Source of the DNA: Clostridiales bacterium
GTDB lineage: Bacteria; Bacillota; Clostridia; Lutisporales; Lutisporaceae
DNA length: 50,359 nt
NCBI GenBank assembly: GCA_012521375.1
Contig: JAAYMO010000044.1
Location: forward strand, 1 to 50,359
Direction of reading: 5' to 3'
Made by a program: the position numbers and the translations under genes. Positions 19,853-28,692 of the stretch are shown here, in pieces. The notes under the pieces were generated by a model that was not told the origin of the DNA, made no database searches, and was given only the letters and a program-made list of their open reading frames with translations. Within the stretch, counting starts at the first letter, position 1. Every line of letters begins with the position of its first letter.

Positions 19853-22800
19853 CTACCCTACTACATTTATTGCATTCTCTTTAATCTTATTAATAAACTC
19901 TACTATTTTCTTCTGCTTAGATCTATCAAATAGCTTTATAAATTTATGAGGTTTGTCAAATGGAGGTTGAACTAAAGTTGAAATGTCTTCTATATACCCA
20001 TTTTGAACTACATAATCTATAATCTTATTTATAAATACAATCTGTTCCTGATTTAGAGATTGCTCATTTATAAAGTCAGAAAATACACTCATAGCTGCAT
20101 CATATTCCAGCTTTGCTATTTTTCTAATCAATAGTCCAAATGGAGTATCTCCAAATACTCGTTTATAATCCTCTTTTGTTCCTAAATCTTTTGTTAATAT
20201 TTTTTCTATAGCTTCATAGTCTGGCTTAGTAAGTGGAATATTATTTCTAAGCTTGTATATTGCAATATGGTTTTTGTTTTCTTCTATATATCTGTTTACC
20301 TTTAATCTATAATCAGTAAAATCATAAGCCGCATCCAATTCTTCTCCTTCTTTTACAAGGATAACCTCATCACTTATATTGGTATACACAAACCTATTTT
20401 TGCTTTCATCTGATAAAAACTTTATTAAGTCTCTTAACTCAACTCTTACCTTTTCTAAGGTTAAAATATCAGTGTTGTTCCAGAATTCATCAGTTAAAAT
20501 AGTATTAATCAATTCTAACTTTTCTTTTATCTGTGGTATAGTTGCACGTTTTGAAAGCCCAATACAATCATTCTTAAGCTGCTTCTGTCTAATCTTAAAT
20601 CCTTTATTTCCTTCAATCTGTGCTAGCATTATACCATACATGAGATTATCAAAGCTCTTAGCATATTCATCATTATCATCCATAAAAACAATAGGTGCTA
20701 AATATGTTATTAGATCATACTTGTCTAATTCAGAAATATAGGTAAATGCTTCTTTAGTTTTATATTTTTCTATATATTTAAGCAGTAATCTTACAGATAC
20801 TAATTCTGTATTTAACGCTTGTATCTGTTTTACAACTATATCTACCAATTCGCTTCTAAAAGCTTGATGCACTTCGTCTGCAAAGGCGCTGTCTTGTAAA
20901 TAATGTATTAATGAAACTCGTTTTGAGAAAATCATCTCGCTTAAGCCCTTAGAATCATTCCCTTTAAAACCTTCTTTGTGTTCGCGGAAAAATTCAAAAT
21001 TGCCCAGATAATCAAATATAACAAAGTATTCTTTATCCTCACCCTTTCCGAAAAGGTCTTTACATAGTCTCGTTCCTCTACCTATCATTTGCCAAAACTT
21101 AACTTTTGATCGAACCTTTTTGAAGAATACTAGGTTTACTATTTCTGGCACATCTATACCTGTATCAAGCATATCTACTGAAACTGCTATATATGGTTCT
21201 TTATCCGGAATTTTAAACTCATCAATAATCGTTTGGGCATAACTATCATCACACACTACTCTTTTGATAAATCCTCCTTTATATTGAGGATAAAGTTTAT
21301 TGAATCTATCTACTATATATTGAGCATGATTTTTATTTTGAGCAAATATTATGGTTTTACCGATTCTATCTCCGCCTGCTACTTTAATGCCTTTTGTCAT
21401 CAAATCCTCTAACACCATATCTACAGTTTTTTGATTAAAAATAAATTCATTAATATAAGCAGGAGGTATATAGTCAGGCATCTCGCCCTCTTCATCTGTG
21501 AAGTCTTCTTCATATTTTTCCTTTTCTTCTTCCGATAAGTCATCATAGGTTATACCTTGATCCAATACCTTGGTAGTTACTTCAATATTATAATATGGAA
21601 CAAGCACATGGTCCTTTTTCACCGCTGTTTCATAATCATAAGCATAGGTTGGTACACCTTGTTCCATTTCAAAGAAGTCATAAGTATTTCTATCAACATC
21701 AGTTTTTGGTGTAGCAGTTAATCCCACTAGAATGCTATCAAAGTATTCAAAAATGGCTCTATATTTTTTAAATATACTTCTATGTGCTTCATCAATGATT
21801 ATTAAGTCAAAGTGTGCAGGAGTATATAGCTTTTGGCCAAATTCATTTTTAGCAGAATCAATTTCGTTTAGCATCGTAGGATAAGTGGAGAATACAATTC
21901 TTGCATTTTTATCATCCTTATTAGATAAAAGATTGCATAAAGACATATCAGGCAAATAATTTTTGAAATCATCCTTTGCTTGTTTTACTAGCGCAGTTCT
22001 ATCTGCAAGGAATAAAACATTAGTTATATGTCCTCCCCTTGATAACACATCAGTAAGGCTTGCAGCAGTTCTTGTCTTGCCCGTTCCCGTTGCCATAACT
22101 AATAGATGCTTTCTGTGACCCTTTTCAATAGCATCACATACAGCTCTAATAGCTTCTTTCTGATAATATCTATCTGTGATTCTATCATCTATAGTTATCT
22201 TTATTAAAGGCTTAAGGCTATTTCTTCTATTTATCAGTTTTTCAAGGTCACTTTTGCTGAATATACCGCTAACCTTTCTTTGAGGTGAAATCTTATCATC
22301 CCATATATAAGTTTCAAAGCCATTTGTAGTAAATATTATAGGACGCCTACCTGTTTTTCTTTCTAAAGAATCTGCATAAAGCTTAGCTTGTTGAAGTCCA
22401 GTATTTGGGTCAACTGATGTACGCTTTGCTTCAATCAATGCTAGAGGAAGTCCATCCTTACCGTATAGAACATAGTCAACATAGCCAATCTTACCTTTAA
22501 TACTCATCATGTTATCTACTTCAACTTCTTCTAGACAATCGTCTCCTATCGTCCAACCTAGAAGCTGTAAATCAACATCTATATACTTCTTTCTAGTCTG
22601 AAATTCTGAAATATCCACAGCAGCAAATTTACGTTTCCCCTTGTGTTTGGCTTTTGCTTCTGTATATTTACTACTCATTCTTTCTATGGCTAATCTTAAA
22701 GCTTTTATTTCATCATCTTTTTGAAAAATCAGGCTTTCCATTACTCTTATCTTCTCTTCATTTAATGCTACTTTCTCAGTAGGAATTAATTCTTCTTTAA

Positions 22801-23203
22801 ATACACGCTCTTCATATTCGCTTCCATAGCAATAATCAAGCCATTGGATAAATTCAAAAAGAAACTTTAGTGATAGAATTGCATCGCTTCGGTCAATCTT
22901 TTTCTCAGTGTGAACAGCTAAATTCCCCAACTTTATTATATAAGGCAACTTGTTCCATGTAGCTGGCTCAATAGCAATTTTAAATGATGGTTCGTGAATT
23001 AGAGCCTGTATACTATCTTTATAAGGCATAGACATGGTGTTATCTGCAGAATATACCCATTTTACAGCCAATTCCAATGCTTTTCTACTACCAATGGCAC
23101 TCATGGCAGCAGATGTAGATAATACTATTTCAGCTTCAATACAGGCATTTGCAAATAGTTCATATTCGCTTTTATTCTTTAAAAAATCAAAATTAGCAGG
23201 CAT
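19853..23203 (-). CDS. hsdR: Type I restriction enzyme, endonuclease/translocase subunit HsdR
   Basis: Cleaves unmodified DNA after ATP-driven translocation, together with HsdM and HsdS. About 1116 residues: an N-terminal DUF4145-like helical domain (to about 125), a coiled coil, the PD-(D/E)xK nuclease with D245 and E260-A-K262 (GYVDYV..ALIEAKRT), then a superfamily 2 helicase with Walker A ATGTGKT near 373-379 and the DEAH box IIIDEAHRS, and motif VI QMIGRGTRLC. The C-terminal 'EcoEI' region follows. GAGGT is six bases before the ATG at 23203; a GTG two codons upstream touches it. Complete. It follows hsdS after about 60 bp. Confidence 0.97.
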   Translation of the reverse strand: MPANFDFLKNKSEYELFANACIEAEIVLSTSAAMSAIGSRKALELAVKWVYSADNTMSMPYKDSIQALIHEPSFKIAIEPATWNKLPYIIKLGNLAVHTEKKIDRSDAILSLKFLFEFIQWLDYCYGSEYEERVFKEELIPTEKVALNEEKIRVMESLIFQKDDEIKALRLAIERMSSKYTEAKAKHKGKRKFAAVDISEFQTRKKYIDVDLQLLGWTIGDDCLEEVEVDNMMSIKGKIGYVDYVLYGKDGLPLALIEAKRTSVDPNTGLQQAKLYADSLERKTGRRPIIFTTNGFETYIWDDKISPQRKVSGIFSKSDLEKLINRRNSLKPLIKITIDDRITDRYYQKEAIRAVCDAIEKGHRKHLLVMATGTGKTRTAASLTDVLSRGGHITNVLFLADRTALVKQAKDDFKNYLPDMSLCNLLSNKDDKNARIVFSTYPTMLNEIDSAKNEFGQKLYTPAHFDLIIIDEAHRSIFKKYRAIFEYFDSILVGLTATPKTDVDRNTYDFFEMEQGVPTYAYDYETAVKKDHVLVPYYNIEVTTKVLDQGITYDDLSEEEKEKYEEDFTDEEGEMPDYIPPAYINEFIFNQKTVDMVLEDLMTKGIKVAGGDRIGKTIIFAQNKNHAQYIVDRFNKLYPQYKGGFIKRVVCDDSYAQTIIDEFKIPDKEPYIAVSVDMLDTGIDVPEIVNLVFFKKVRSKVKFWQMIGRGTRLCKDLFGKGEDKEYFVIFDYLGNFEFFREHKEGFKGNDSKGLSEMIFSKRVSLIHYLQDSAFADEVHQAFRSELVDIVVKQIQALNTELVSVRLLLKYIEKYKTKEAFTYISELDKYDLITYLAPIVFMDDNDEYAKSFDNLMYGIMLAQIEGNKGFKIRQKQLKNDCIGLSKRATIPQIKEKLELINTILTDEFWNNTDILTLEKVRVELRDLIKFLSDESKNRFVYTNISDEVILVKEGEELDAAYDFTDYRLKVNRYIEENKNHIAIYKLRNNIPLTKPDYEAIEKILTKDLGTKEDYKRVFGDTPFGLLIRKIAKLEYDAAMSVFSDFINEQSLNQEQIVFINKIIDYVVQNGYIEDISTLVQPPFDKPHKFIKLFDRSKQKKIVEFINKIKENAINVVG

Positions 23204-23263
23204 GTTCACACCTCACAATTTACAATTCGATTATGTTATTTCTATTGATTGATTTTAATCTTG

Positions 23264-24400
23264 TTAATCAAAATACTTACTTATTAGACTATCGAATAAA
23301 TACTGACTTTCATCAATGGTTTTTTGGACTAAGGATTTTTGTTCTTCTATTCTAGATACTATTTCTGCGAACTTGATTTGTAGGTATAGTGGTGGCAATA
23401 AAATCAAAACAGATTTAACTAGCGAAGAATTCAAGTTGTTAACTACTCCTCCAACAGCTCTGATTTTAAACTGAGCATATGTTGCTTCACTACTTAACGC
23501 ATAATAAAGATATTCGTTAATATAAGCCTTGTTTCTGTTTCTCAAAACAAGCCAGCCATCATGAATGCACCCATCTATTTTTAGTATATATGGTCTACCA
23601 AAACTCATTGAATTAGATAATAGAAAATCACCAGCACGAACAAATCTAGATTTTTTTACTCCTTCTGGTTTAATTTTTTCTCTAGTTTTTGTTATATACA
23701 TACTGTTATCAGCATCACCTATTTTTATCCAGTTTACACCATTTTCTTCTTCTGTTATATAATTATCTATAGGGCGTGGGGAACCTCCCCTCTCAACATC
23801 ACATATATCTTCAATCTTTACTTTGTCCCATCCTTTTTCATTTGTAGCAGGATCTCCAAACATATCATAAAATACAGATTTAATCAGATTATTTAATTCT
23901 TCAAACTGTTTTTTTCGTAAATTTATTAGTTCTGATGCTTTATCTAGGGTTTTAGCAATTTGTTTTTGGATTTCTATCGATGGAAGCGAAAATACTATAT
24001 CACTTAAATTCTGTTTGTTTATTGCTTTAAAAGTACTACCAGTTCCTTTTAAGTTCAGTTCATCATATTTGCTCATCAGCATGTAATACAAGAACTTGTA
24101 ATGCGTAATTCCTTCAATTTCTGTAATTGCAGCAAGGCCTCTTCCAATACAACATTTTTCCATTGCAATATTCAATGCCCCAATAGGAGCTCTTACTGAT
24201 ATTAATATATCATCCTTTAATGCAATCTTAATAGGTTCACTGCAATAATATCTTACTTTAGGATACAAATCGCCAAAATCTGCATTCCCCTGATAAAAAG
24301 GGAGTCCTTCACCTTTTTCATTATAACTATATGATTTTGGGGACTGTCCCATATTTATTTTCGCTACATCTCCCAATCTAACTATTTCCCACTTATTCAT
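23264..24400 (-). CDS. hsdS: Type I restriction-modification specificity subunit HsdS
   Basis: Determines the bipartite DNA target of the complex. The 378-residue protein has two target-recognition domains (about 1-150 and 190-345), each followed by a helical spacer: EIQKQIAKTLDKASELI.. near 140-170 and LQIKFAEIVSRIEEQ near 345-360. The N-terminus MNKWEIVRLGDVAKI is typical. Its ATG overlaps the hsdM stop by 8 bp. The recognition sequence cannot be deduced here. Both recognition domains look full length, so no half-S truncation. Confidence 0.95.
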   Translation of the reverse strand: MNKWEIVRLGDVAKINMGQSPKSYSYNEKGEGLPFYQGNADFGDLYPKVRYYCSEPIKIALKDDILISVRAPIGALNIAMEKCCIGRGLAAITEIEGITHYKFLYYMLMSKYDELNLKGTGSTFKAINKQNLSDIVFSLPSIEIQKQIAKTLDKASELINLRKKQFEELNNLIKSVFYDMFGDPATNEKGWDKVKIEDICDVERGGSPRPIDNYITEEENGVNWIKIGDADNSMYITKTREKIKPEGVKKSRFVRAGDFLLSNSMSFGRPYILKIDGCIHDGWLVLRNRNKAYINEYLYYALSSEATYAQFKIRAVGGVVNNLNSSLVKSVLILLPPLYLQIKFAEIVSRIEEQKSLVQKTIDESQYLFDSLISKYFD

Positions 24401-25859
24401 CCAACAACCCCCTCAACTCCTCCATCTTAGAGGCTATCTCAAGGGATAGCTTATCTAAACGGGCCATGATTACTTCCGGATCATCGTATTCCACTTTTTC
24501 ATATACTATTTCCTTATATCTATTAATGGACAAGTCATATCCGTTTTCAACTATTTCCTTCTTGTCCACAAAGAAGCTTTGGTCTGTTCTCTTTCTATTT
24601 GCTTCATTTTCCAGGTTATGAAATCTATTTATTATATCCGGAATATCATCTTCTTCAATCTTAGTACGCTTATCATCAAGACTAAAGCCATCTGCTTTCA
24701 TGTCATAAAACCACACCTTGTCTGTTCCACCGGCACCTGTTTTTGTAAATACCAATACTGCTGTTGAAACACCTGCATACGGTTTAAACACCCCACTGGG
24801 CATGCTGATAACCGCTTGTAAGTGATGGTTTTCAACTAATTCTTTTCTCAATGCTTTATGAGCCTTTGTTGTACCGAATAATACTCCATCCGGAACTATA
24901 CATGCGCATCTGCCGCCTTTCCTTAACATCCTGATAAATAGGGCAACAAAAAGAAGCTCTGTCTTTTTTGTGTTACATATTGCTTTTAAATTATCATTTA
25001 TACTTTCTGTATCAATTGTTCCTGTAAATGGCGGATTTGCTAATATAATATCGTAAGCTGATGAAATATTATTTTGCTTTGAAACGCTGTCCATATATTC
25101 TATTCTTGGCTTTGTGATTGAATGAAGCAATAAATTCATTGAAGATATACGTAGCATGGTTCTATCCATGTCAAAACCGGTAAACATACCATTTTCAAAA
25201 AATTCCCAGTCTTCGCTGGTCATCTTTGATTCATAATTTTCCCTTATATATTCTGCTGCTGAAACTAAAAAACCTGCAGTACCACAGGCGGGATCACAAA
25301 TTTTATCAATAGGTGATGGTGATACTAATCTCACCATCATATCCCTTATTTGCTTTGGTGTTCTAAATTGACCATTTTGGCCTGCAGTAGATAACTTACT
25401 TAGCATATATTCATAAAGATCGCCTTGCATATCCAGATTCTTAATATCATGCTCATATAGTTCATCTATTCCAGTAATTACTTTTTGCAAAACTTGAGGA
25501 GTAGGGATTAAAAACATAGCATCTTCCATAAAACGTGAAAATGCTGTTCCGTTATTTCCATTCATGTTTTTTATGAATGGAAATACTTTATTTCCAACAA
25601 TATCATATATTTCACGAGCATCCTTTGACTTAAATTTGCTCCAACGCATCAATTGTCCCTCTTCATCTTGAGGAAATATCTTTTTTACAGTTACTCCTAA
25701 AGCTTCCATGCTTTCATTTTCAAATTCCTTTTCATCAAGGGAACGTATAAACATCAAATATGTAAGTTGCTCAATAACTGTAAGTGGATTGGTAATTCCA
25801 CCTGCCCACATATCAGTCCATATTCTGTCGATTTTATTTCTGATTTCTCCTGTTAGCAT
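24393..25859 (-). CDS. hsdM: Type I restriction-modification DNA methyltransferase subunit HsdM
   Basis: N6-adenine methyltransferase subunit protecting host DNA. 488 residues: N-terminal helical domain (HsdM_N, 1-150), SAM-binding motif I DPACGTAGF at 189-197, catalytic NPPF at 275-278, and a C-terminal coiled coil. AGGAG sits seven bases before the ATG. It is the first gene of the operon hsdM-hsdS-hsdR, reading away from the tRNA-Val remnant 240 bp upstream. The 235 bases between hsdM and that remnant contain no gene. Confidence 0.97.
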   Translation of the reverse strand: MLTGEIRNKIDRIWTDMWAGGITNPLTVIEQLTYLMFIRSLDEKEFENESMEALGVTVKKIFPQDEEGQLMRWSKFKSKDAREIYDIVGNKVFPFIKNMNGNNGTAFSRFMEDAMFLIPTPQVLQKVITGIDELYEHDIKNLDMQGDLYEYMLSKLSTAGQNGQFRTPKQIRDMMVRLVSPSPIDKICDPACGTAGFLVSAAEYIRENYESKMTSEDWEFFENGMFTGFDMDRTMLRISSMNLLLHSITKPRIEYMDSVSKQNNISSAYDIILANPPFTGTIDTESINDNLKAICNTKKTELLFVALFIRMLRKGGRCACIVPDGVLFGTTKAHKALRKELVENHHLQAVISMPSGVFKPYAGVSTAVLVFTKTGAGGTDKVWFYDMKADGFSLDDKRTKIEEDDIPDIINRFHNLENEANRKRTDQSFFVDKKEIVENGYDLSINRYKEIVYEKVEYDDPEVIMARLDKLSLEIASKMEELRGLLDE

Positions 25860-26094
25860 ATTTTGTCTCCTATCTATTTAGATATTTATAGTTTAAAATG
25901 TAGATATTTGTCCCATTAATATAATTGTATCCAAATTTCAAAAGAGTTAAAAGGATAAATGTTAAGAGAATTATCTTATTACAAAATGAGATTGCTATTT
26001 CAAGCATTAATTTTCTATACATACCAATTATTGACTTAGAACCAGAAGTACAAAAAATCAGTAGACTTACTCTACCGTTGCTTACATATATTTA

Positions 26095-26170
26095 TGGTGG
26101 GCGGTATTGGGATAGAACCAACGACCTCCACGATGTCAACGTGGCACTCTCCCCAGTTGTATTACAACCC
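26095..26170 (-). pseudogene. Degenerate tRNA-Val(GAC) copy, 3' half intact
   Basis: Positions 26095-26150 match the 3' part of the intact tRNA-Val at 27974-28050 with a single difference (T-loop GTTCGATCC becomes GTTCTATCC), including the encoded CCA and the GAC anticodon arm. The 5' part (26151-26170) diverges: the D-arm is lost and the acceptor strand GGGTTGT no longer pairs cleanly with ACCGCCC. A terminator-like hairpin (GTAGA/TCTAC then ATTTTTT, about 26051-26078) follows, related in layout to that behind the intact gene. It is either a displaced attachment-site copy or a decayed tandem duplicate. Confidence 0.85.
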
Positions 26171-26197
26171 AATGTATAATAATAACATATTTTCCAG

Positions 26198-26644
26198 TTA
26201 TAAGTTGGTGTAAATCCTATTCAGTTTCCCTCTGTATTTCATAAAATATAAAAAATGCGTCTTAATATCAACTAAGTATATCAGTTTTTTTATTGTAATC
26301 TTGTATATAAATCTATATAATGCTAATGAAAACAATCCTCCTAATATGGTAGCAATTACATCCTTTACATCAAATGTCATGTTTGAAAATAGTTGTTCAA
26401 ATTCATATAATAGAGCTCCAGAAGTCATTAGAAGAATACTTTTGATTACTTTTTTTTCATTCTCATTTTTAGAACAACTAAAAATTATAAATATAATTCC
26501 AACTATATATATGAAACTCGGAAAGCTATCAGCCAATCCAAAATCAAATATATTTTTTTCATATATAAATTTTCTATATGGAAATTTTGCAATAAAGCCT
26601 AATACTATACTGAGGATACCAACAATCAGAAATTTATTATTCAT
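26198..26644 (-). CDS. VanZ-like small membrane protein
   Basis: 148 residues with four hydrophobic segments (about 5-22, 42-58, 68-85, 96-118). The segment YEFEQLF..FDVKDVIATILGGLFSLAL resembles the 'E-x-x-Q ... D-x-x-D-x-x-x-N/T-x-x-G' pattern of VanZ/DUF2809-type membrane proteins; the sub-family is uncertain. TTAGGAGGAAACACG precedes the ATG. It lies in the small segment between the two tRNA-Val copies, next to a lipoprotein gene. Function unknown. Confidence 0.65.
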   Translation of the reverse strand: MNNKFLIVGILSIVLGFIAKFPYRKFIYEKNIFDFGLADSFPSFIYIVGIIFIIFSCSKNENEKKVIKSILLMTSGALLYEFEQLFSNMTFDVKDVIATILGGLFSLALYRFIYKITIKKLIYLVDIKTHFLYFMKYRGKLNRIYTNL

Positions 26645-26710
26645 CGTGTTTCCTCCTAATCTATATGCTCTAAAATATAAGGAACGCTAATTAATTTTTT
26701 TATTATTTAC

Positions 26711-27385
26711 TTAAATCCTAATAAATTTATTTCCATCCCACTTAAAATAATCTTCAATATTTTTGCCTTTTGAATTATCGTAATACTCTATTTTAAATGT
26801 AATATTATCTATTTTTGTAAGCTTTGTAGAGTAAAAACCTGTAGTATTACTTATAAACAATGAAAAATAATCTTTAACAGGCAATTCTTCTATTCTTCCA
26901 TCCTTCCGTATTGTAAATAACTTATAATCTCTTCCATTACTGGATGCATACTGACCTATCGTAAAATCTATATCATCATCGCCATTATAATCGTCAAATT
27001 GAATTTGAAATAAAGAATTAAAAATCAAAGGTTCTTTATATACTTTACTCAAATCATTTTGGCTAATAACATTACCTGATTCGTCTGACAATTCTAAAAT
27101 AAAATAGCCCTCCCATATAGTTCCCATATATGGTCCTGGAATCCAATCTTCATAATATCTGCCTTTAACCATTTTTAATCTCAAATATTGATGCTCTCCA
27201 TTGACAGGAAATAAATCATTATTTGACAGTGTCATTGGCGATTGGATTGTAATATCTGGGCTTTCCTCTTTACTTCCATCAGAACTATTCAAGGAAGCAA
27301 TATAAACTCCATTTTTTGAGGAGCAGGATGAAAGTAATAAAACTAATATCAGATATGAAATTATCATCCTGGCTATTCTTTTCAA
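26711..27385 (-). CDS. Lipoprotein with Asp-rich (FG-GAP/EF-hand-like) segment
   Basis: About 224 residues. The start is a TTG at 27385 preceded by AGGGGGT; an ATG at 27433 opens the frame but has no ribosome site and would put a polar stretch before the signal peptide. The N-terminus KRIARMIISYLILVLLLSSC carries a lipobox (LSSC). Residues in DDYNGDDDIDFTIGQY look like a calcium-binding D-x-N-G-D-x-D loop, as in VCBS/FG-GAP repeats; only one copy is present. Surface-anchored, function unknown. Confidence 0.75.
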   Translation of the reverse strand: MKRIARMIISYLILVLLLSSCSSKNGVYIASLNSSDGSKEESPDITIQSPMTLSNNDLFPVNGEHQYLRLKMVKGRYYEDWIPGPYMGTIWEGYFILELSDESGNVISQNDLSKVYKEPLIFNSLFQIQFDDYNGDDDIDFTIGQYASSNGRDYKLFTIRKDGRIEELPVKDYFSLFISNTTGFYSTKLTKIDNITFKIEYYDNSKGKNIEDYFKWDGNKFIRI

Positions 27386-27473
27386 AAGATTACCCCCTTT
27401 ATTGATTAGCATTTTTCTACTATTATAAAACACAAAGTCAGTGTCTTTAAGAAAAAATAAATAAACAATATAA

Positions 27474-27593
27474 TCAATTCTGTACTTTCATATTCTTTAG
27501 TAGCTCATACAATCCTTGAAGACTATCCAGTTCAATTATTCTATAACGGTCTTCCATATGCAATCTAAGGTAAAGCTTACCATTAGTATCCAT
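27474..27593 (-). CDS. Small ORF (39 codons), possible gene remnant
   Basis: ATG at 27593 to TGA at 27474, reading MDTNGKLYLRLHMEDRY.. then LDSLQGLYELLKNM. AAAGG lies about 10 nt upstream. The peptide has a well-formed strand-strand-helix pattern and charged helix, more like the C-terminal end of a larger domain than random sequence. The frame is closed by TAA six codons upstream of the ATG. It may be a real small protein or what is left of a deleted gene. Confidence 0.3.
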   Translation of the reverse strand: MDTNGKLYLRLHMEDRYRIIELDSLQGLYELLKNMKVQN

Positions 27594-27927
27594 ATTAAAA
27601 TTCGACCTTTCTTAAAGTTGTATATAATACTTTTAGAACATGGAAATGCACTATCAGGATTATTTAAATCTAATGGCAAATAAAAATATTATTACACTAA
27701 TGGTTAATAGAATGTTTTTCCCATTTTTTATCAATCTTTATTGCTTCACATTATTATCATTTATGCAATAAGTTGCTGTACCTTACATCAGCTATACTAA
27801 TATATTCAATATAGCATCGAAAAGTCCTTTTCTTTATTAATTCGAAAACAGCTAATATTGTTCCAGAGACCACATCAACATAAGATGTTTATTATCAAAT
27901 ACATATGAATACTCTGTCCTAAAGTAT
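27594..27927. other. Intergenic stretch without recognisable content
   Basis: AT-rich, with no open frame of note and no clear hairpin. It lies inside the segment bounded by the two tRNA-Val copies and looks like decayed accessory DNA. Confidence 0.5.
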
Positions 27928-27957
27928 AAAAAAACAGCAGACATTAAATCTGCTGCT
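27928..27957 (-). terminator. Terminator of tRNA-Val
   Basis: Minus strand: stem CAGCAGA/TCTGCTG with loop TTTAATG, followed by a run of seven T. It lies about 17 nt after the tRNA 3' end. Confidence 0.85.
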
Positions 27958-27973
27958 TACTGCTAAATATGTA

Positions 27974-28050
27974 TGGTGGGCGGTATTGGGATCGAACCAA
28001 CGACCTCCACGATGTCAACGTGGCACTCTAACCAGCTGAGCTAACCGCCC
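27974..28050 (-). tRNA. tRNA-Val (anticodon GAC)
   Basis: 77 nt including an encoded CCA. The acceptor stem GGGCGGT pairs with ACCGCCC. The anticodon stem-loop CCACG-TTGACAT-CGTGG gives anticodon GAC, and the T-arm has the standard GTTCGATCC loop. It has its own promoter and terminator. A damaged second copy lies 1.9 kb downstream. Confidence 0.97.
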
Positions 28051-28068
28051 ATATGTGTATCGAAGTAT

Positions 28069-28098
28069 ATTATACCATTTGGAAGTAGGATTTTTCAA
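28069..28098 (-). promoter_or_regulatory. Promoter of tRNA-Val
   Basis: Minus strand: TTGAAA (28093-28098), 18-bp spacer, TATAAT (28069-28074), ending 19 bp before the tRNA 5' end. Confidence 0.65.
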
Positions 28099-28101
28099 TA
28101 C

Positions 28102-28692
28102 CTATATTTTCTTTAAGCACTTGTAATAGTCTTCCAGTGTATCAATATCAAAACCAGCCATTGTATCACAGAAATCAACATACATTATAGTATCTGGATT
28201 GGCTTTAATAATATCTCTGCCTCCTTTATCACCTGTTACATTCATTAACTCTTGCTTAAAATTGCTTGAGAATATGGTAGGCATCCCGTTTTTTCCATTA
28301 TATCTTGGAACAATTATGGAATTGGGATTTTTATTCCATGTTTCTATAATAGCATCCATTGTATCTATATTGATAAAGGGCTGATCTCCCATTATGAACA
28401 TGTATGCTTTAGTTTTTGTATTGCAACTTTTCATACCTGCTACTAAAGAGGTACTCTGTCCTTTTTCTGCAATGGGATTATAGATTGTTTTTACATCATA
28501 TTTTTTTATTGTATTCAAAACTTCTTCTGATTGATATACTACGATTATTTCACCCAGTGCTGAGCAATTTATGACTGTTTTTACCACTTCCTCCAATATG
28601 GTGCTGTCCTTAAAAGGTAAAAGCAGTTTCTGCTTACCCATTCTCTTTGAACTGCCAGCGGCTAGTATGATTCCACTAATAATTTTAATCAC
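28102..28692 (-). CDS. MocA-like molybdopterin nucleotidyltransferase
   Basis: About 196 residues of the NTP_transf_3 (MobA/MocA/IspD-like) fold. The nucleotide-binding signature GIILAAGSSKRMGKQKLLLPF is at the N-terminus, and GDQPFINIDT with a metal-binding Asp in the middle. Members next to yqeC are linked to cytidylylation of molybdopterin for Mo hydroxylases. A GTG at 28692 overlaps the yqeC stop as GTGA; a TTG two codons earlier is also possible. The overlap argues for coupled translation. Confidence 0.85.
   Translation of the reverse strand: MIKIISGIILAAGSSKRMGKQKLLLPFKDSTILEEVVKTVINCSALGEIIVVYQSEEVLNTIKKYDVKTIYNPIAEKGQSTSLVAGMKSCNTKTKAYMFIMGDQPFINIDTMDAIIETWNKNPNSIIVPRYNGKNGMPTIFSSNFKQELMNVTGDKGGRDIIKANPDTIMYVDFCDTMAGFDIDTLEDYYKCLKKI

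Noticed and set aside
25925-26179. Plus-strand ORF of 84 codons
   Set aside because: It runs across the antisense of the tRNA-Val remnant and has no family-like sequence.
27994-28050. tRNA cluster
   Set aside because: Only one intact tRNA and its degenerate copy were found; no other tRNA folds seen nearby.
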